A stretch of DNA of 64,000 nt from CAVRCT01 sp963719645 (GCA_963719645.1 CAVRCT010000007.1:577147-641146), one strand, 5' to 3'; counted from the first letter of the stretch, positions 1 to 8,656 are shown. Made by a program: numbers and translations. The notes: a model not told the origin generated them from the sequence alone.

Positions 1-77
1 AAGCGCCAGTAAATTCCGGGACGACGTTCTTAAGCTAGTACCATTGGGAACAAGGGGGATTTGTATAAAAAGAAGAA
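1..77. repeat. Family C palindromic element, right end only (cut by window edge)
   Basis: This matches the right arm and outer flank of the two complete family C elements at 44570-44896 and 52431-52810. Its core orientation is that of the 52.5 kb copy, because the sequence just before the arm is AAGCGCCAG. One base is missing in the arm (GACGACGTTC where the full copies have GACGACAGTTC) and one is substituted, so this copy is older or decayed. A fragment reading GGATGACAGCTCTTTCTTA at about 127-145 resembles the end of the element at 1078-1288. Confidence 0.85.
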
Positions 78-168
78 GTTTTTATTTGATATTTACCCCT
101 CTTCTTTAGGAAGTTGGAGCGCGCCGGATGACAGCTCTTTCTTACAGAGAAGCTAACTTCAAAAATTT

Positions 169-834
169 TCATTTCGGCACAGCAACAATATACATACCGG
201 TTTGAGTATGACTGGGATTAAAGAAATATTTTGCGTTAAACCAATTTAATTGCAGCTCTTTTTGTGTCAGTGTATTAATTCCTGCAATATGCTGATGATG
301 TTCATCGATAGAACTGGTGGAGCTTGGATCTGCAATAAACATCGTGCTGTTGCCATCCTCTGTCTGATTCGCTTCAACATAACCAATGACTAACATGGCA
401 TGACCACTGTAATCATTCCAAACAATGATAGTGGGAATGTTGTGATTTAAATTATAGATTAACGTATCCGTTGACACATTCATGCCGTAGTCAACATTGA
501 AACCATGCGCTTCGAGCCAAGCTACCATGTTTTGTTGGCTTGTACCGGAAGTCGTAGTCCCCATTTCTCTGGCAAGACGCATTTCAGTCGTTTTATTCAT
601 TTCTGAATTTTTCAGCTTGCCATAATAGTGCAGTAAATTCATGATGACAGCCGGGCCACAGGTATAACTTGTTGTTTGTTGATAGCTGTAAGGATGAAGA
701 AGTACTATCTTTTTAGTAGATGAGGGAACATCATAATTTTTAAACGTAGGATAAATCGCTGCAGGATCTTGTGAACAAGATGCTAGGCAAAGTGTAATGT
801 ATGAGATGAGAAACAATAACTTAATGAAACGCAT
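169..834 (-). CDS. C39-like cysteine peptidase-fold lipoprotein
   Basis: The product is 221 residues and probably a lipoprotein: a hydrophobic N-terminus ends in the lipobox LASC, placing the lipidated Cys at residue 20. The rest resembles the C39-like (papain-fold, peptidase_C39_2) domain, with Cys in YTCGPAVIMNLL, His in SGHAMLVIGY and Asp in FIADPSS, in the order expected for a Cys-His-Asp triad. C39-type domains cleave peptides or serve as degenerate binding modules; the substrate here is unknown. The ATG at 834 has AAGGAA seven bases upstream, so it is preferred over a TTG two codons earlier. The gene stands alone between repeats. Confidence 0.75.
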   Translation of the reverse strand: MRFIKLLFLISYITLCLASCSQDPAAIYPTFKNYDVPSSTKKIVLLHPYSYQQTTSYTCGPAVIMNLLHYYGKLKNSEMNKTTEMRLAREMGTTTSGTSQQNMVAWLEAHGFNVDYGMNVSTDTLIYNLNHNIPTIIVWNDYSGHAMLVIGYVEANQTEDGNSTMFIADPSSTSSIDEHHQHIAGINTLTQKELQLNWFNAKYFFNPSHTQTGMYIVAVPK

Positions 835-840
835 TCTCAA

Positions 841-1077
841 ATTCCTTGCTGAATAAGCTTTATTATAAACCTCTTTTGTTGCATTTTATGATGAATTTTC
901 GGTTGTCATTGCAACTGTTAGATTTAATGCAATTTTTTGTTTGTATCTACACGAATTTGTTCTTTGAAAAAAAAAGGCCGGGAAGGATTTTATAAATTAT
1001 TTTATGTGAATCCCCCTTTTTTTTCAAAGGGCGTTGTGGCGTAATTCCAAGTCCATTGTTTATCAATTGCTAGAGCT
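841..1077. other. Gene-free stretch with repeat remnants
   Basis: I see no convincing gene. The stretch holds a decayed end of a family B element at about 1030-1048 (GGCGTTGTGGCGTAATTCC against the family end GGCGTTGTTGCGTAATTC). The rest is A+T-rich sequence between the divergent C39-like lipoprotein gene and the cyd operon. Confidence 0.5.
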
Positions 1078-1288
1078 GCTTAAGACAAGGGCTGTCATCC
1101 TGAGTGCTTAAGAAAGGGCTGTCATCCTGAGTGCTTTTCGCTCCGAAGGATCTCCCGCAAATTTCTGATGTTTGCTAAAAAATATTCTTAAGCATCTCTC
1201 TACTTTATAGGGGGATCCTTCGAAGCGAAAAGCGCTCAGGATGACAGTCCTTTCTTAAGCACCCAGGATGACAGCCCTTGTCTTAAGC
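1078..1288. repeat. MITE-like inverted repeat (TGTCATCCTGAG family)
   Basis: Long inverted arms start with GCTTAAGACAAGGGCTGTCA on the left and end with the complement at CTTAAGC on the right. Inside is a second nested pair (GAGTGCTTTTCGCTCCGAAGGATC and its imperfect complement). The CTGTCATCCTGAG block appears twice in the left arm and twice, inverted, in the right. No ORF lies inside, so it is non-autonomous. The TGTCATCCTGAG...GAAGGATC motif is a common bacterial interspersed palindrome type. Confidence 0.85.
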
Positions 1289-1296
1289 GGTATACT
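1268..1296 (+). promoter_or_regulatory. Candidate sigma-70 promoter for cydPABX, half supplied by the MITE
   Basis: ATGACA at 1268-1273 (one mismatch to TTGACA), a 17-nt spacer, then TATACT at 1291-1296 (one mismatch to TATAAT). The -35 hexamer lies inside the right arm of the MITE that ends at 1288, and the -10 lies just outside. The start codon of cydP is 39 nt downstream. Promoter activity is inferred. Confidence 0.5.
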
Positions 1297-1334
1297 ATGG
1301 CCTCGCAATACAGCAGATAACTCCAGGACATTTT

Positions 1335-1508
1335 ATGTTTAAACAGTTCAAGCTGCCTCATGAAATACTTTTTGTATTTGTCCTGAAATGTATCTTATTA
1401 TTCTGTTTATGGTTTTTTTGTTTCTCGCATCCTATCGATAAAACATTAGCTCCATCCGATATCGCCAATCATTTATTTCATTCTACTCTGGATAAACACC
1501 ATGATTAA
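1335..1508 (+). CDS. cydP: CydP-like small subunit of cytochrome bd oxidase
   Basis: This is a 57-residue single-pass membrane protein, with a hydrophobic segment EILFVFVLKCILLFCLWFF near the N-terminus and a conserved-looking Lys inside the helix. Its place directly upstream of cydA and the K-x-x-L-L-F helix fit the CydP family, an accessory small subunit found before cydAB in many proteobacteria. AGGA lies six bases before the ATG. The last eight bases overlap the start of cydA, whose own ribosome-binding site is weak, so cydA translation is probably coupled to it. The family assignment is from memory of the motif and gene order. Confidence 0.7.
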   Translation: MFKQFKLPHEILFVFVLKCILLFCLWFFCFSHPIDKTLAPSDIANHLFHSTLDKHHD

Positions 1509-3033
1509 TATTGATGTTGTGCAACTTTCTCGTTTGCAATTTGGTTTGACTGCCATGTATCACTTCTTGTTTGTTCCCCTGACGCTCGGTCTCTCGGTTT
1601 TGTTAGGCATCATGGAGACTCTCTATGTGTTGACGGGCAAGCTTATTTGGCGTGACATTACTAAATTTTGGGGTGTGTTGTTCGGGATAAATTTCGCGAT
1701 GGGTGTTGCGACTGGAATTACGATGGAATTTCAATTTGGCACCAACTGGGCATATTATTCTCATTATGTGGGTGATGTATTTGGTGTGCCGTTAGCGATT
1801 GAAGGATTGATGGCATTTTTCTTAGAGGGGACTTTTGTCGGTTTATTTTTCTTTGGTTGGGATCGATTATCAAAAGGTGGCCATTTATTAGTGACTTGGT
1901 TGGTTGCGTTGGGCTCCAATTTGTCAGCACTTTGGATTTTAATTGCAAATGGTTGGATGCAGCATCCAGTCGGTGCCGCTTTTAATTTTCATACCATGCG
2001 GATGGAAGTGCAGAGTTTTGCAGATGTCTTATTTAATCCGGTCGCACAAGCCAAATTTGTTCATACCATTAGTGCAGGGTATGTCACAGGGTCTGTGTTT
2101 GTGTTAGCGGTCAGTTCATTTTATTTATTGCGTCGGCGTAATTTAGAAATAGTTAAACGATCAATCACCGTAGCCGCTGCATTCGGTTTAGCGTCTGCTT
2201 TATCCGTTGTAGTATTGGGTGATGAAAGTGGTTATCTTGCAACACTTAATCAACATATGAAAATTGCTGCAATTGAAGGAATGTGGGAAACACAAACGCC
2301 ACCTGCAAGTTTCAATTTAATTGGTTTGCCTGATCAAGCGCATCATCTCACGCGCGATCAAGTGCAAGTTCCTTATTTATTAGGTTTAATGGCGACACGT
2401 TCTTTTGATACACCGTTGCCCGGTATCATTGATTTGGTGGGTATTGCCCATACTCGCATTCAAACCGGCATACGTGCTTATGCTGCTTTACAAGAATTAA
2501 ATAAAAACCCAAAAAATAGTGCCGCGCAAAAAACGTTAACCCAGTTTTCTCCGGATTTAGGGTATGCATTATTACTCAAGCGTTATACTGAAAATGTAGT
2601 TGATGCGACACCTCAGCAAATTAATCAAGCAGCCTGGGATACAGTCCCTGCCGTATTGCCATTGTTTTTAAGTTTTCGGGTGATGGTAGCGACTGGATTT
2701 TTCTTAATTCTATTATTCGCAACAGCATTTGTGGTCGTCGCAAAATGTTTATGGGATAAGCGCTGGTTTTTTTGGGTAGCATTATTTAGTTTTCCGTTGC
2801 CATGGATTGCTGCCGAAACAGGTTGGTATATTGCAGAAGGAGGTAGACAGCCTTGGGTGATTGAAGGTGTCTTGCCAACTTTTCTAGGGACGTCTTCTTT
2901 AACGAGCAATGCGTTATATACTAGTGTGGCTGGATTTGTGTTGCTTTATACAATGTTAGCCGTCGTCGAAATTTATTTGATGATTAAATATATTCGACTG
3001 GGACCTGAATACTTGCAATTAGCAGCCAAATAA
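1501..3033 (+). CDS. cydA: Cytochrome bd ubiquinol oxidase subunit I
   Basis: The 510-residue product is the haem-bearing quinol-oxidising subunit of the high-affinity terminal oxidase cytochrome bd, in the inner membrane. Visible signatures are the N-terminal haem-ligand His in LTAMYHFLFVPLTLGL, a second His in FVHTISAGYVTGSVF, the axial Met in LFLSFRVMVATG and the GRQPW motif near residue 440. The periplasmic Q-loop is of the long, E. coli-like type, including about 60 residues after the DQVQVPYLLGLMATR stretch. It overlaps cydP at its start and is followed 11 nt later by cydB. Length is close to the E. coli protein (522). Identification is secure. Confidence 0.97.
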   Translation: MINIDVVQLSRLQFGLTAMYHFLFVPLTLGLSVLLGIMETLYVLTGKLIWRDITKFWGVLFGINFAMGVATGITMEFQFGTNWAYYSHYVGDVFGVPLAIEGLMAFFLEGTFVGLFFFGWDRLSKGGHLLVTWLVALGSNLSALWILIANGWMQHPVGAAFNFHTMRMEVQSFADVLFNPVAQAKFVHTISAGYVTGSVFVLAVSSFYLLRRRNLEIVKRSITVAAAFGLASALSVVVLGDESGYLATLNQHMKIAAIEGMWETQTPPASFNLIGLPDQAHHLTRDQVQVPYLLGLMATRSFDTPLPGIIDLVGIAHTRIQTGIRAYAALQELNKNPKNSAAQKTLTQFSPDLGYALLLKRYTENVVDATPQQINQAAWDTVPAVLPLFLSFRVMVATGFFLILLFATAFVVVAKCLWDKRWFFWVALFSFPLPWIAAETGWYIAEGGRQPWVIEGVLPTFLGTSSLTSNALYTSVAGFVLLYTMLAVVEIYLMIKYIRLGPEYLQLAAK

Positions 3034-3044
3034 GGGAGTTACTT

Positions 3045-4187
3045 ATGCCAATCGATTATGAACTGTTACGGGTTATTTGGTGGATGTTGTTAGGCGTGCT
3101 GCTCATGGGTTTTGCTGTCATGGATGGTTTTGATCTCGGTATCGGTATGTTGTTGCATCGTGTCGCACGTACCAATGAAGAACGTCGCATCGTGCTAAAT
3201 ACCATTGGTCCTGTCTGGGAAGGAAATCAAGTGTGGTTAATTTTGGGAGCCGGTGCGATTTTTGCTGCTTGGCCTGAAATTTATGCGGTGACTTTTTCGG
3301 GTTTTTATTTTGCGATGTTAATGATTTTGTTTGCGTTGATTTTACGTCCGGTGGGTTTTAAATATCGGAGCAAAATTGAAAACACCGCATGGCGTTCTTT
3401 ATGGGATTGCGCTATTTTCATTGCAGGTTTTGTGCCTGCATTGTGTTTTGGTGTGGCGGTGGGAAATGTGTTACAAGGCGTTCCTTTTCACTTCGATGTT
3501 TTTTTAAGAAATTTTTACACCGGCAGTTTTATTGAATTATTAAATCCGTTTGCCGTGTTATGCGGATTGTTGAGCGTCAGTATGTTTCTAATGCATGGCG
3601 GAATTTTTTTAGCAGGAAAAACAGAAGGAGCCATTCAACAACGTGCGATTCGCGCGAGTCGATGGAGCGCCGTGTTGACGATTTTTTTATTTGCAGCAGC
3701 GGGCATCTGGATGGCTTTTCATATTCCAGGTTATGTGGTGACAACGCCAGTCCTGCATGACAGCCCTTCGAATCCATTATATAAAAAGGTCGCTGTGCAA
3801 TTGGGTGCGTGGTTTAATAATTATCGCATTTTTCCAAGTTTATTGTGTGTGCCGGGTATTGGTTTTGTCGGCGCGATGGTTGCCATGTTAGCTGCTTCGC
3901 TGCGTTGGTTGAAATTGGCTTGGATAAGTAGCAGTTTCAGTATCGTGGGCATCATCGCAACAGTGGGTGTGAGTATGTTCCCATTTATTTTGCCATCTTC
4001 TACGGATCCCAATATGAGTTTAATCGTGTGGGATGCATCGTCGAGTCAACTGACATTATTTATCATGTTAGTGGTCTCAGCGATTTTTATTCCACTCATT
4101 GTTTTATATACCAGCTGGGTGTATTACGTGCTGCGCGGAAAAGTCACGGCAGTGGATATTCAAAAAAATAAAACCAACGCTTATTAG
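3045..4187 (+). CDS. cydB: Cytochrome bd ubiquinol oxidase subunit II
   Basis: The 380-residue multi-pass partner of CydA has the family N-terminus (IWWMLLGVLLMGFAVMDGFDLG) and the WEGNQVWLI motif at about residue 57. It pairs with CydA to form the oxidase that keeps respiration running at low oxygen and confers tolerance to peroxide and nitric oxide. It starts 11 nt after cydA, with GGGAG upstream, and ends 10 nt before cydX. The operon order cydP-A-B-X supports the call fully. Confidence 0.97.
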   Translation: MPIDYELLRVIWWMLLGVLLMGFAVMDGFDLGIGMLLHRVARTNEERRIVLNTIGPVWEGNQVWLILGAGAIFAAWPEIYAVTFSGFYFAMLMILFALILRPVGFKYRSKIENTAWRSLWDCAIFIAGFVPALCFGVAVGNVLQGVPFHFDVFLRNFYTGSFIELLNPFAVLCGLLSVSMFLMHGGIFLAGKTEGAIQQRAIRASRWSAVLTIFLFAAAGIWMAFHIPGYVVTTPVLHDSPSNPLYKKVAVQLGAWFNNYRIFPSLLCVPGIGFVGAMVAMLAASLRWLKLAWISSSFSIVGIIATVGVSMFPFILPSSTDPNMSLIVWDASSSQLTLFIMLVVSAIFIPLIVLYTSWVYYVLRGKVTAVDIQKNKTNAY

Positions 4188-4197
4188 GAGAAACAAT

Positions 4198-4299
4198 ATG
4201 TGGTATTTCTCGTGGATTTTAGGAACGGCATTTGCTTGTTCATTTGCGATTTTATATGCATTGTGGTTTGAGTTGAAACAATATCGAGAAGAAAATTAA
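4198..4299 (+). CDS. cydX: Cytochrome bd small subunit CydX
   Basis: This is a 33-residue peptide starting MWYFSWILGTAFACSFAILY and ending in a charged tail (KQYREEN). A Trp-Tyr-Phe start and one transmembrane helix carrying a mid-helix ALWFE motif are typical of CydX, which stabilises the haems of the CydAB complex. AGGAG lies seven bases before the ATG. It is the last gene of the cyd operon. Confidence 0.92.
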   Translation: MWYFSWILGTAFACSFAILYALWFELKQYREEN

Positions 4300-4315
4300 T
4301 TTATTCAATTATAAC

Positions 4316-4348
4316 TCGTCATTGCTTCGCTCCTGCTCGCAATGACGA
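4316..4348. terminator. Hairpin between convergent cydX and rhomboid genes
   Basis: A perfect 10-bp stem TCGTCATTGC / GCAATGACGA encloses a 13-nt loop. There is no clear T-tract. It shares the CGTCATTGC core of the larger palindrome at 21982-22132, so it may be a repeat fragment acting as a terminator between the two convergent genes. Confidence 0.5.
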
Positions 4349-4363
4349 TACAGCTTGGGATAT

Positions 4364-4960
4364 TCACGATACAAAACGCCAAAGTTCATTGGGCAAATAA
4401 ACACATGCAATTCCTGCGAGAAAACCACATAAATGCGCTTCCCAAGAAACTTTTTTCTTCATGGGTAAAAGTCCCAGGAGGATTCCACCAAAATAGTAAA
4501 AAGCAAGCCCTGCAATAATCACGTCAATAGCGCTCGGATGTTGATAAGCCGTGACTAAGATGTAACTGAAGTATCCCGAGATTAATCCACTTGCGCCAAT
4601 GTGCACACCTTGACGAGCAATTAACCAAACGGCGAGCCCGCTTAACACGACAATCACTAACGTAATCCAGATAAAATTGACGGTACCTTCAGTGGCAAGC
4701 AAGGCAATACCTAACACAAACAGTGGAATGGTATTAAAAAATAAATGGCGAAAACCATCATGGAGAATCGGCGCAAACAGAATTCCAATTAAACCAAATA
4801 AACGGCGTGGCAAAATCCCAAAAATATTTAAATAAGATCCGGTTAGCCAATTGCCGATATTAATTAACCAGAGAATACCGATCACTTCACACCAGGGTTT
4901 TAAATAAAAACTACTTTGTTGTAAAAAATATTGTATTTGGACAATAAAATCATTAAACAT
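4364..4960 (-). CDS. Rhomboid-family intramembrane serine protease
   Basis: The 198-residue protein has about six membrane helices. The catalytic Ser lies in HIGASGLISGYFSY (the GxSG rhomboid motif) at about residue 129, and the partner His is in EAHLCGFLAGIACVYL near the C-terminus. The HxxxN segment of helix 2 is visible as RHLFFNTIPLFVLG. Rhomboids cut single-pass membrane proteins inside the bilayer; the substrate here is unknown. AGGAG precedes the ATG by five bases. It is convergent with cydX. Confidence 0.9.
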   Translation of the reverse strand: MFNDFIVQIQYFLQQSSFYLKPWCEVIGILWLINIGNWLTGSYLNIFGILPRRLFGLIGILFAPILHDGFRHLFFNTIPLFVLGIALLATEGTVNFIWITLVIVVLSGLAVWLIARQGVHIGASGLISGYFSYILVTAYQHPSAIDVIIAGLAFYYFGGILLGLLPMKKKVSWEAHLCGFLAGIACVYLPNELWRFVS

Positions 4961-5079
4961 GTCTGCTCCTCGATGACTGATAATAGGTAGCCTATGCCAG
5001 ATTATCTATTCTATACCCACGCAGTTTAATGTAAAAACAACTGTAAAAACAAGCGGATAATATTTTACTCTTTTTGGTT

Positions 5080-5085
5080 TATAAT
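5080..5085 (+). promoter_or_regulatory. Consensus -10 (TATAAT) upstream of the diguanylate cyclase gene
   Basis: TATAAT lies 32 nt before the start codon at 5118. I find no good -35 hexamer at 16-18 nt spacing, so the assignment is tentative. Confidence 0.35.
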
Positions 5086-5117
5086 GAAGAGACATGGTTT
5101 AATAATAAAGGTATTCC

Positions 5118-6446
5118 ATGAACCAACGAATGATCTTAACAATTCCATTGAGACATATATTGCTAAATGCAATTTTGTTGGTCGCGCTGACAATTATTTT
5201 TGCACTCAATTGTTTTCTGTATTTTCAAATGAGAAATGAAAGTCAATTTCATTCGATCGCTACCCTTATCTGGGCAGAAAATATATTTGTCGTCATTGGC
5301 CTTTTAAGTTATGCCATTTTATTTTATTTGCAATTATATCGAACCATCGAACGTCGCATTCAACAAGATAAAGCGACTCGAGAAATGAATGAGAGATTGG
5401 CGTACGATATGCAAGTATTAGGTATTCATACTGAAAAAATGCGTTTGATTGTCGAACTTAGTGAATTAGTCCAAGCGTGTGTGAATGTCGAGGAAGCGAC
5501 GAAAGCGATTATTGTAAAATGTCGGAAAATTCTGCATTTTGCCGAAGGAACGTTATACATTGTGAATCCTACTAATAACACCTTATTGGAATTTGCAATT
5601 GATTGGGGTGATCCTGTGGCGCATAAAAAAGCATTTATGATCGAACAATGCTGGGCATTGCGTAAAGCCGGTATTTATCAAGTCAAAAATCCACAAACAG
5701 ATTTGATCTGTGATCACATGGCGCCAGATACGACGACGGCTTATATGTGTATCCCCTTGATGGCGCAAAATACTATTTTTGGCATGCTACATTTAGATTT
5801 TCCCAATGGCAATATTTCCTTAAACGATGAAGATCGATTATTGATTTCGATGATCACAGAAACATTGTCGTTGGCATTGGCTAATATCAGATTGCGAGAA
5901 ACACTTCGTGATCAGTCACTGCATGATAGTTTGACGAGCTTACCCAATCGACGCTACTTAGATGAATTTTTCTTAAAAGCCATTACCTTTGCGGAGCGTA
6001 ATCAATCTAAGCTTGCGGTATTAATGATTGATATTGATTTCTTTAAACAATTTAATGATAAATATGGGCATGAAGCGGGTGATATTATTTTGCAAGAATT
6101 GGGTTCTTTGTTTCAAAAAGAAATTCGCTTAAGTGATGTGATGTCTCGTTATGGCGGCGAAGAATTTTTATGTGTATTGCAAGATTGTGGTTTAGATGAA
6201 GCAAAACGACGTGCAGAAGAGTTACGTAAAAAAGTGTCTAAGCTGTCTTTGGTTTACAATACACATACATTAGATCACATTACAATTTCCATTGGCGTTG
6301 CGATCTATCCAGATGATGCGTTAACCATTAATGAAATTGTTGAGAAGGCGGATCAAGCATTATATGTGGCAAAAAATTCAGATCGCAATAAAGTGGTTAT
6401 TTATTCCGAAGCGAAGCGATTTGCTCAGTTAAATCCTAATTTGTAA
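5118..6446 (+). CDS. Membrane-anchored GAF-GGDEF diguanylate cyclase
   Basis: The 442-residue protein has two N-terminal membrane helices (residues about 12-33 and 48-70), a short coil, a GAF-type sensory domain (about 110-250) and a C-terminal GGDEF domain (about 275-435). The active site RYGGEEFLCVL is intact, and an RxxD inhibitory site (RLSD) lies five residues before it, so the enzyme should make cyclic di-GMP and be feedback inhibited. There is no EAL domain. The GAF ligand is unknown. Its 3' end overlaps the convergent HMA-MauE gene by 11 bases. Confidence 0.93.
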   Translation: MNQRMILTIPLRHILLNAILLVALTIIFALNCFLYFQMRNESQFHSIATLIWAENIFVVIGLLSYAILFYLQLYRTIERRIQQDKATREMNERLAYDMQVLGIHTEKMRLIVELSELVQACVNVEEATKAIIVKCRKILHFAEGTLYIVNPTNNTLLEFAIDWGDPVAHKKAFMIEQCWALRKAGIYQVKNPQTDLICDHMAPDTTTAYMCIPLMAQNTIFGMLHLDFPNGNISLNDEDRLLISMITETLSLALANIRLRETLRDQSLHDSLTSLPNRRYLDEFFLKAITFAERNQSKLAVLMIDIDFFKQFNDKYGHEAGDIILQELGSLFQKEIRLSDVMSRYGGEEFLCVLQDCGLDEAKRRAEELRKKVSKLSLVYNTHTLDHITISIGVAIYPDDALTINEIVEKADQALYVAKNSDRNKVVIYSEAKRFAQLNPNL

Positions 6447-7140
6447 GCAATGCACAAGCTGCCATGCCGACCATTAATAAATCCTCGATCAAGGTGATTT
6501 TGGACAGAGGAACATTTAATAAGGTTCCAAGACAGGCGCATTTTATCGGTTGTTTTTTGATGAGACTGATCATCACACCGATGCTTGAAAATCCCATGAG
6601 AATGACGGTGCTGACTTGTGTCGCAGTCGGCAGCCAATTGCCGAGATAGAGAATGCCTAAGCTCAATTCGAAAAACGGATAGAGGTAACCATAGCGAAAC
6701 CATTTTTTTGCTAATAAATCATAGCTTGCATAACCGGTTGCAAATCCTTTTAAATCTAGCATTTTGAACGCTGAAAAAACTATAAAAAATCCCGCCATAA
6801 ATTGATTCATCCAGTGATGCCAATCCATCTTGCCACCATGAAGATTATTAAGTGATGCGATGCCAACGATATATGCTGCAATTAAAAAAATCGGATAATA
6901 GGTAGACAGTGTACTTTGATTTTTTTTCTGGATGACTTCGGTGGATTGCAAGCGATATTTGCCAGCAGAGGCGAGCAAGAGATTCAATTTTTCAAGTGAG
7001 GGTGAGGCATCGGCTTGAATTTGTAATTGCGGTGGATTTAAGGTGATGACCACAATATCATACGTGGATGTTAAGGCTGTTTTAATCCGTTCAATACAAG
7101 CAGCGCAATGCATGCCAGAAATTTTATAGGTGTATTTCAT
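6436..7140 (-). CDS. HMA domain fused to MauE/DoxX-like membrane protein
   Basis: The 234-residue protein starts with a heavy-metal-associated (ferredoxin-fold) domain with the metal-binding CxxC in SGMHCAACIERIKTAL. From about residue 80 come four hydrophobic helices resembling the MauE/DoxX family, with LLAKKWFRYGYLYPFFELSLG typical of that family and a conserved Cys pair-like segment QPIKCACLGT. MauE proteins are linked to periplasmic disulfide or redox maturation, and HMA domains bind copper or similar metals. The fusion suggests a metal-linked membrane redox or transport role, which is inference. The ATG at 7140 is preferred over a GTG two codons upstream. Confidence 0.75.
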   Translation of the reverse strand: MKYTYKISGMHCAACIERIKTALTSTYDIVVITLNPPQLQIQADASPSLEKLNLLLASAGKYRLQSTEVIQKKNQSTLSTYYPIFLIAAYIVGIASLNNLHGGKMDWHHWMNQFMAGFFIVFSAFKMLDLKGFATGYASYDLLAKKWFRYGYLYPFFELSLGILYLGNWLPTATQVSTVILMGFSSIGVMISLIKKQPIKCACLGTLLNVPLSKITLIEDLLMVGMAACALLTN

Positions 7141-7248
7141 TTTCACTCACTTCTATGAAGTTCTTCAGATGCATACTTTCATTTTAATTTAACGTAAAAT
7201 TGCCTAAAATTCTATTTTTTATAAGTTTTTTTCTGCTTTTTCGTTTCT

Positions 7249-7281
7249 ATTAATATTATCTTAATCAAGAGCTTGTAATAT
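7249..7281 (+). promoter_or_regulatory. PmrA-type box and -10 upstream of the 7340 gene
   Basis: Direct repeats TTAAT (7250-7254) and TTAAT (7261-7265) are 11 bp apart, matching the PmrA pattern YTTAAK-N5-YTTAAK. Ten bases after CTTAAT comes a -10-like TAATAT (7276-7281), preceded by TTG. The same layout occurs before three other unknown genes here (11811-11843, 41741-41774, 54770-54802). The regulator binding is inferred. Confidence 0.6.
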
Positions 7282-7339
7282 TCCTGTAATAATTAAGCGT
7301 TATGCTATCCCTACAAAATCTGACGAGTTTAGGAAAAAA

Positions 7340-8656
7340 ATGGGCGAATTAATCAAAAAGTTTCAACGCTTACAACCCTACCAAAAAGGGTTTATTATAC
7401 TTCCTATCTCATTGATTTTATTAATATATATGATGACTTTCCATCAGGCGGATATCATCGGATTGGAATGGTTTTTGGACATTCTCCCGGTAGGCTATTT
7501 CATCGGTAACGCCTTGGCAGGTGGTACCTATCTTCGTCGCTCCATGGACATCAAGCAAGCCTCTCTTGTTAGGGAAAAGCCAGGAAATAATTATGAATTT
7601 AAAGGTACCCTCGGTGGTTTAGCCTTTGGTCTTCTCTTTGCAGTCACGCTATTTGCATTAAAATTCCCTATCCCATTTGTCACATCCTTATCAGGCGCCG
7701 CCAATTGTTATTATTTACTCATGCAAATGGGTGGCTATGCCGGTACGGGCAGCCGTATTGGTAGTATGCTGATGAAAAACCCTACCCGTGAGCGTAATGA
7801 GGTCATGGCGATTGGGGTGACGGGATTATCGAGTCTGATTGTTGCTGCAGTGGTCGTAGGGCTTGCCGCCGTTTCGTTGGTTGCGATTGCCGGTGCGACG
7901 ACGATTTTTAGTGGAGGCGCTACATTACCTCTCTGGCTGACGTGTGCTTTTTTTATGACGAGTTTTGTTAGCACCATGATGTCAGCAGCGGATTATGCGA
8001 CAAAAAGTGCGAATTTTGCTCGCTCGTTTTATACAAATAAGCGTGTTTTTGATCCTGAGAGAAAATGCGAATATCGGGGTTCTTTTGTCGGAGTTAGTAC
8101 AGGATTGGTAGTTGCGGTCGTTGTGATTACGGGATTGGCGCTTGCCCAGCCGTATGTGTTTGCGGGGATTGTGGGTGTTGTGGTGGCGTGTGCAGTGATT
8201 GCAACAGCCGTCAGTGTGATCGGCGGGATATGTTCACGAATCGGTAGATTTTTGGATATGCAAAGACAATTAAGAGAAGCAGACGCGAAAGAGAAAGAGG
8301 CTAAATCTCAACAGAAGGCTATAGATCTTGAGTTAGAAGAAACTGACGAGCGGACGAATTTATTGAAACCTAGGCCGCAAAGTCATCATCAACAGCTGAC
8401 AACGCCAGCACTTTTAAGAAGTCGTTTAGTCAATCAATCCGATGCGGATGAGTCACCCAACTCTTCTTGTTCTGAATTAACTGAAGGAACTCCCGAGAAG
8501 CCAACGCTTGATTTATCAGTGATAGATCCCTTTAATAACCCTAGAGCATCAGAGCATGGCATGTGGGGAACAAGATCAAGATCGTCTTCCGCATCCTCTG
8601 TGAGTGATATGCCTAGCGAATTATCGCCAGACAATTTAAACTTTACACTCTTATAG
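7340..8656 (+). CDS. Unknown multi-pass membrane protein with disordered C-terminal tail
   Basis: I do not recognise this 438-residue protein. Residues about 15-300 contain seven or eight hydrophobic segments, several very rich in Val, Ala and Gly (LIVAAVVVGLAAVSLVAIAG). From about 300 on it is a charged, Ser/Pro-rich cytosolic-looking tail, starting with a short Lys/Glu/Gln coil and containing several Ser-acidic clusters. There is no signal peptide. This layout, with hydrophobic hairpins in a body followed by a low-complexity tail, and a PmrA-like box upstream, resembles Dot/Icm effectors of Legionella and Coxiella. That role is inference. TAGGA lies six bases before the ATG. Confidence 0.6.
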   Translation: MGELIKKFQRLQPYQKGFIILPISLILLIYMMTFHQADIIGLEWFLDILPVGYFIGNALAGGTYLRRSMDIKQASLVREKPGNNYEFKGTLGGLAFGLLFAVTLFALKFPIPFVTSLSGAANCYYLLMQMGGYAGTGSRIGSMLMKNPTRERNEVMAIGVTGLSSLIVAAVVVGLAAVSLVAIAGATTIFSGGATLPLWLTCAFFMTSFVSTMMSAADYATKSANFARSFYTNKRVFDPERKCEYRGSFVGVSTGLVVAVVVITGLALAQPYVFAGIVGVVVACAVIATAVSVIGGICSRIGRFLDMQRQLREADAKEKEAKSQQKAIDLELEETDERTNLLKPRPQSHHQQLTTPALLRSRLVNQSDADESPNSSCSELTEGTPEKPTLDLSVIDPFNNPRASEHGMWGTRSRSSSASSVSDMPSELSPDNLNFTLL

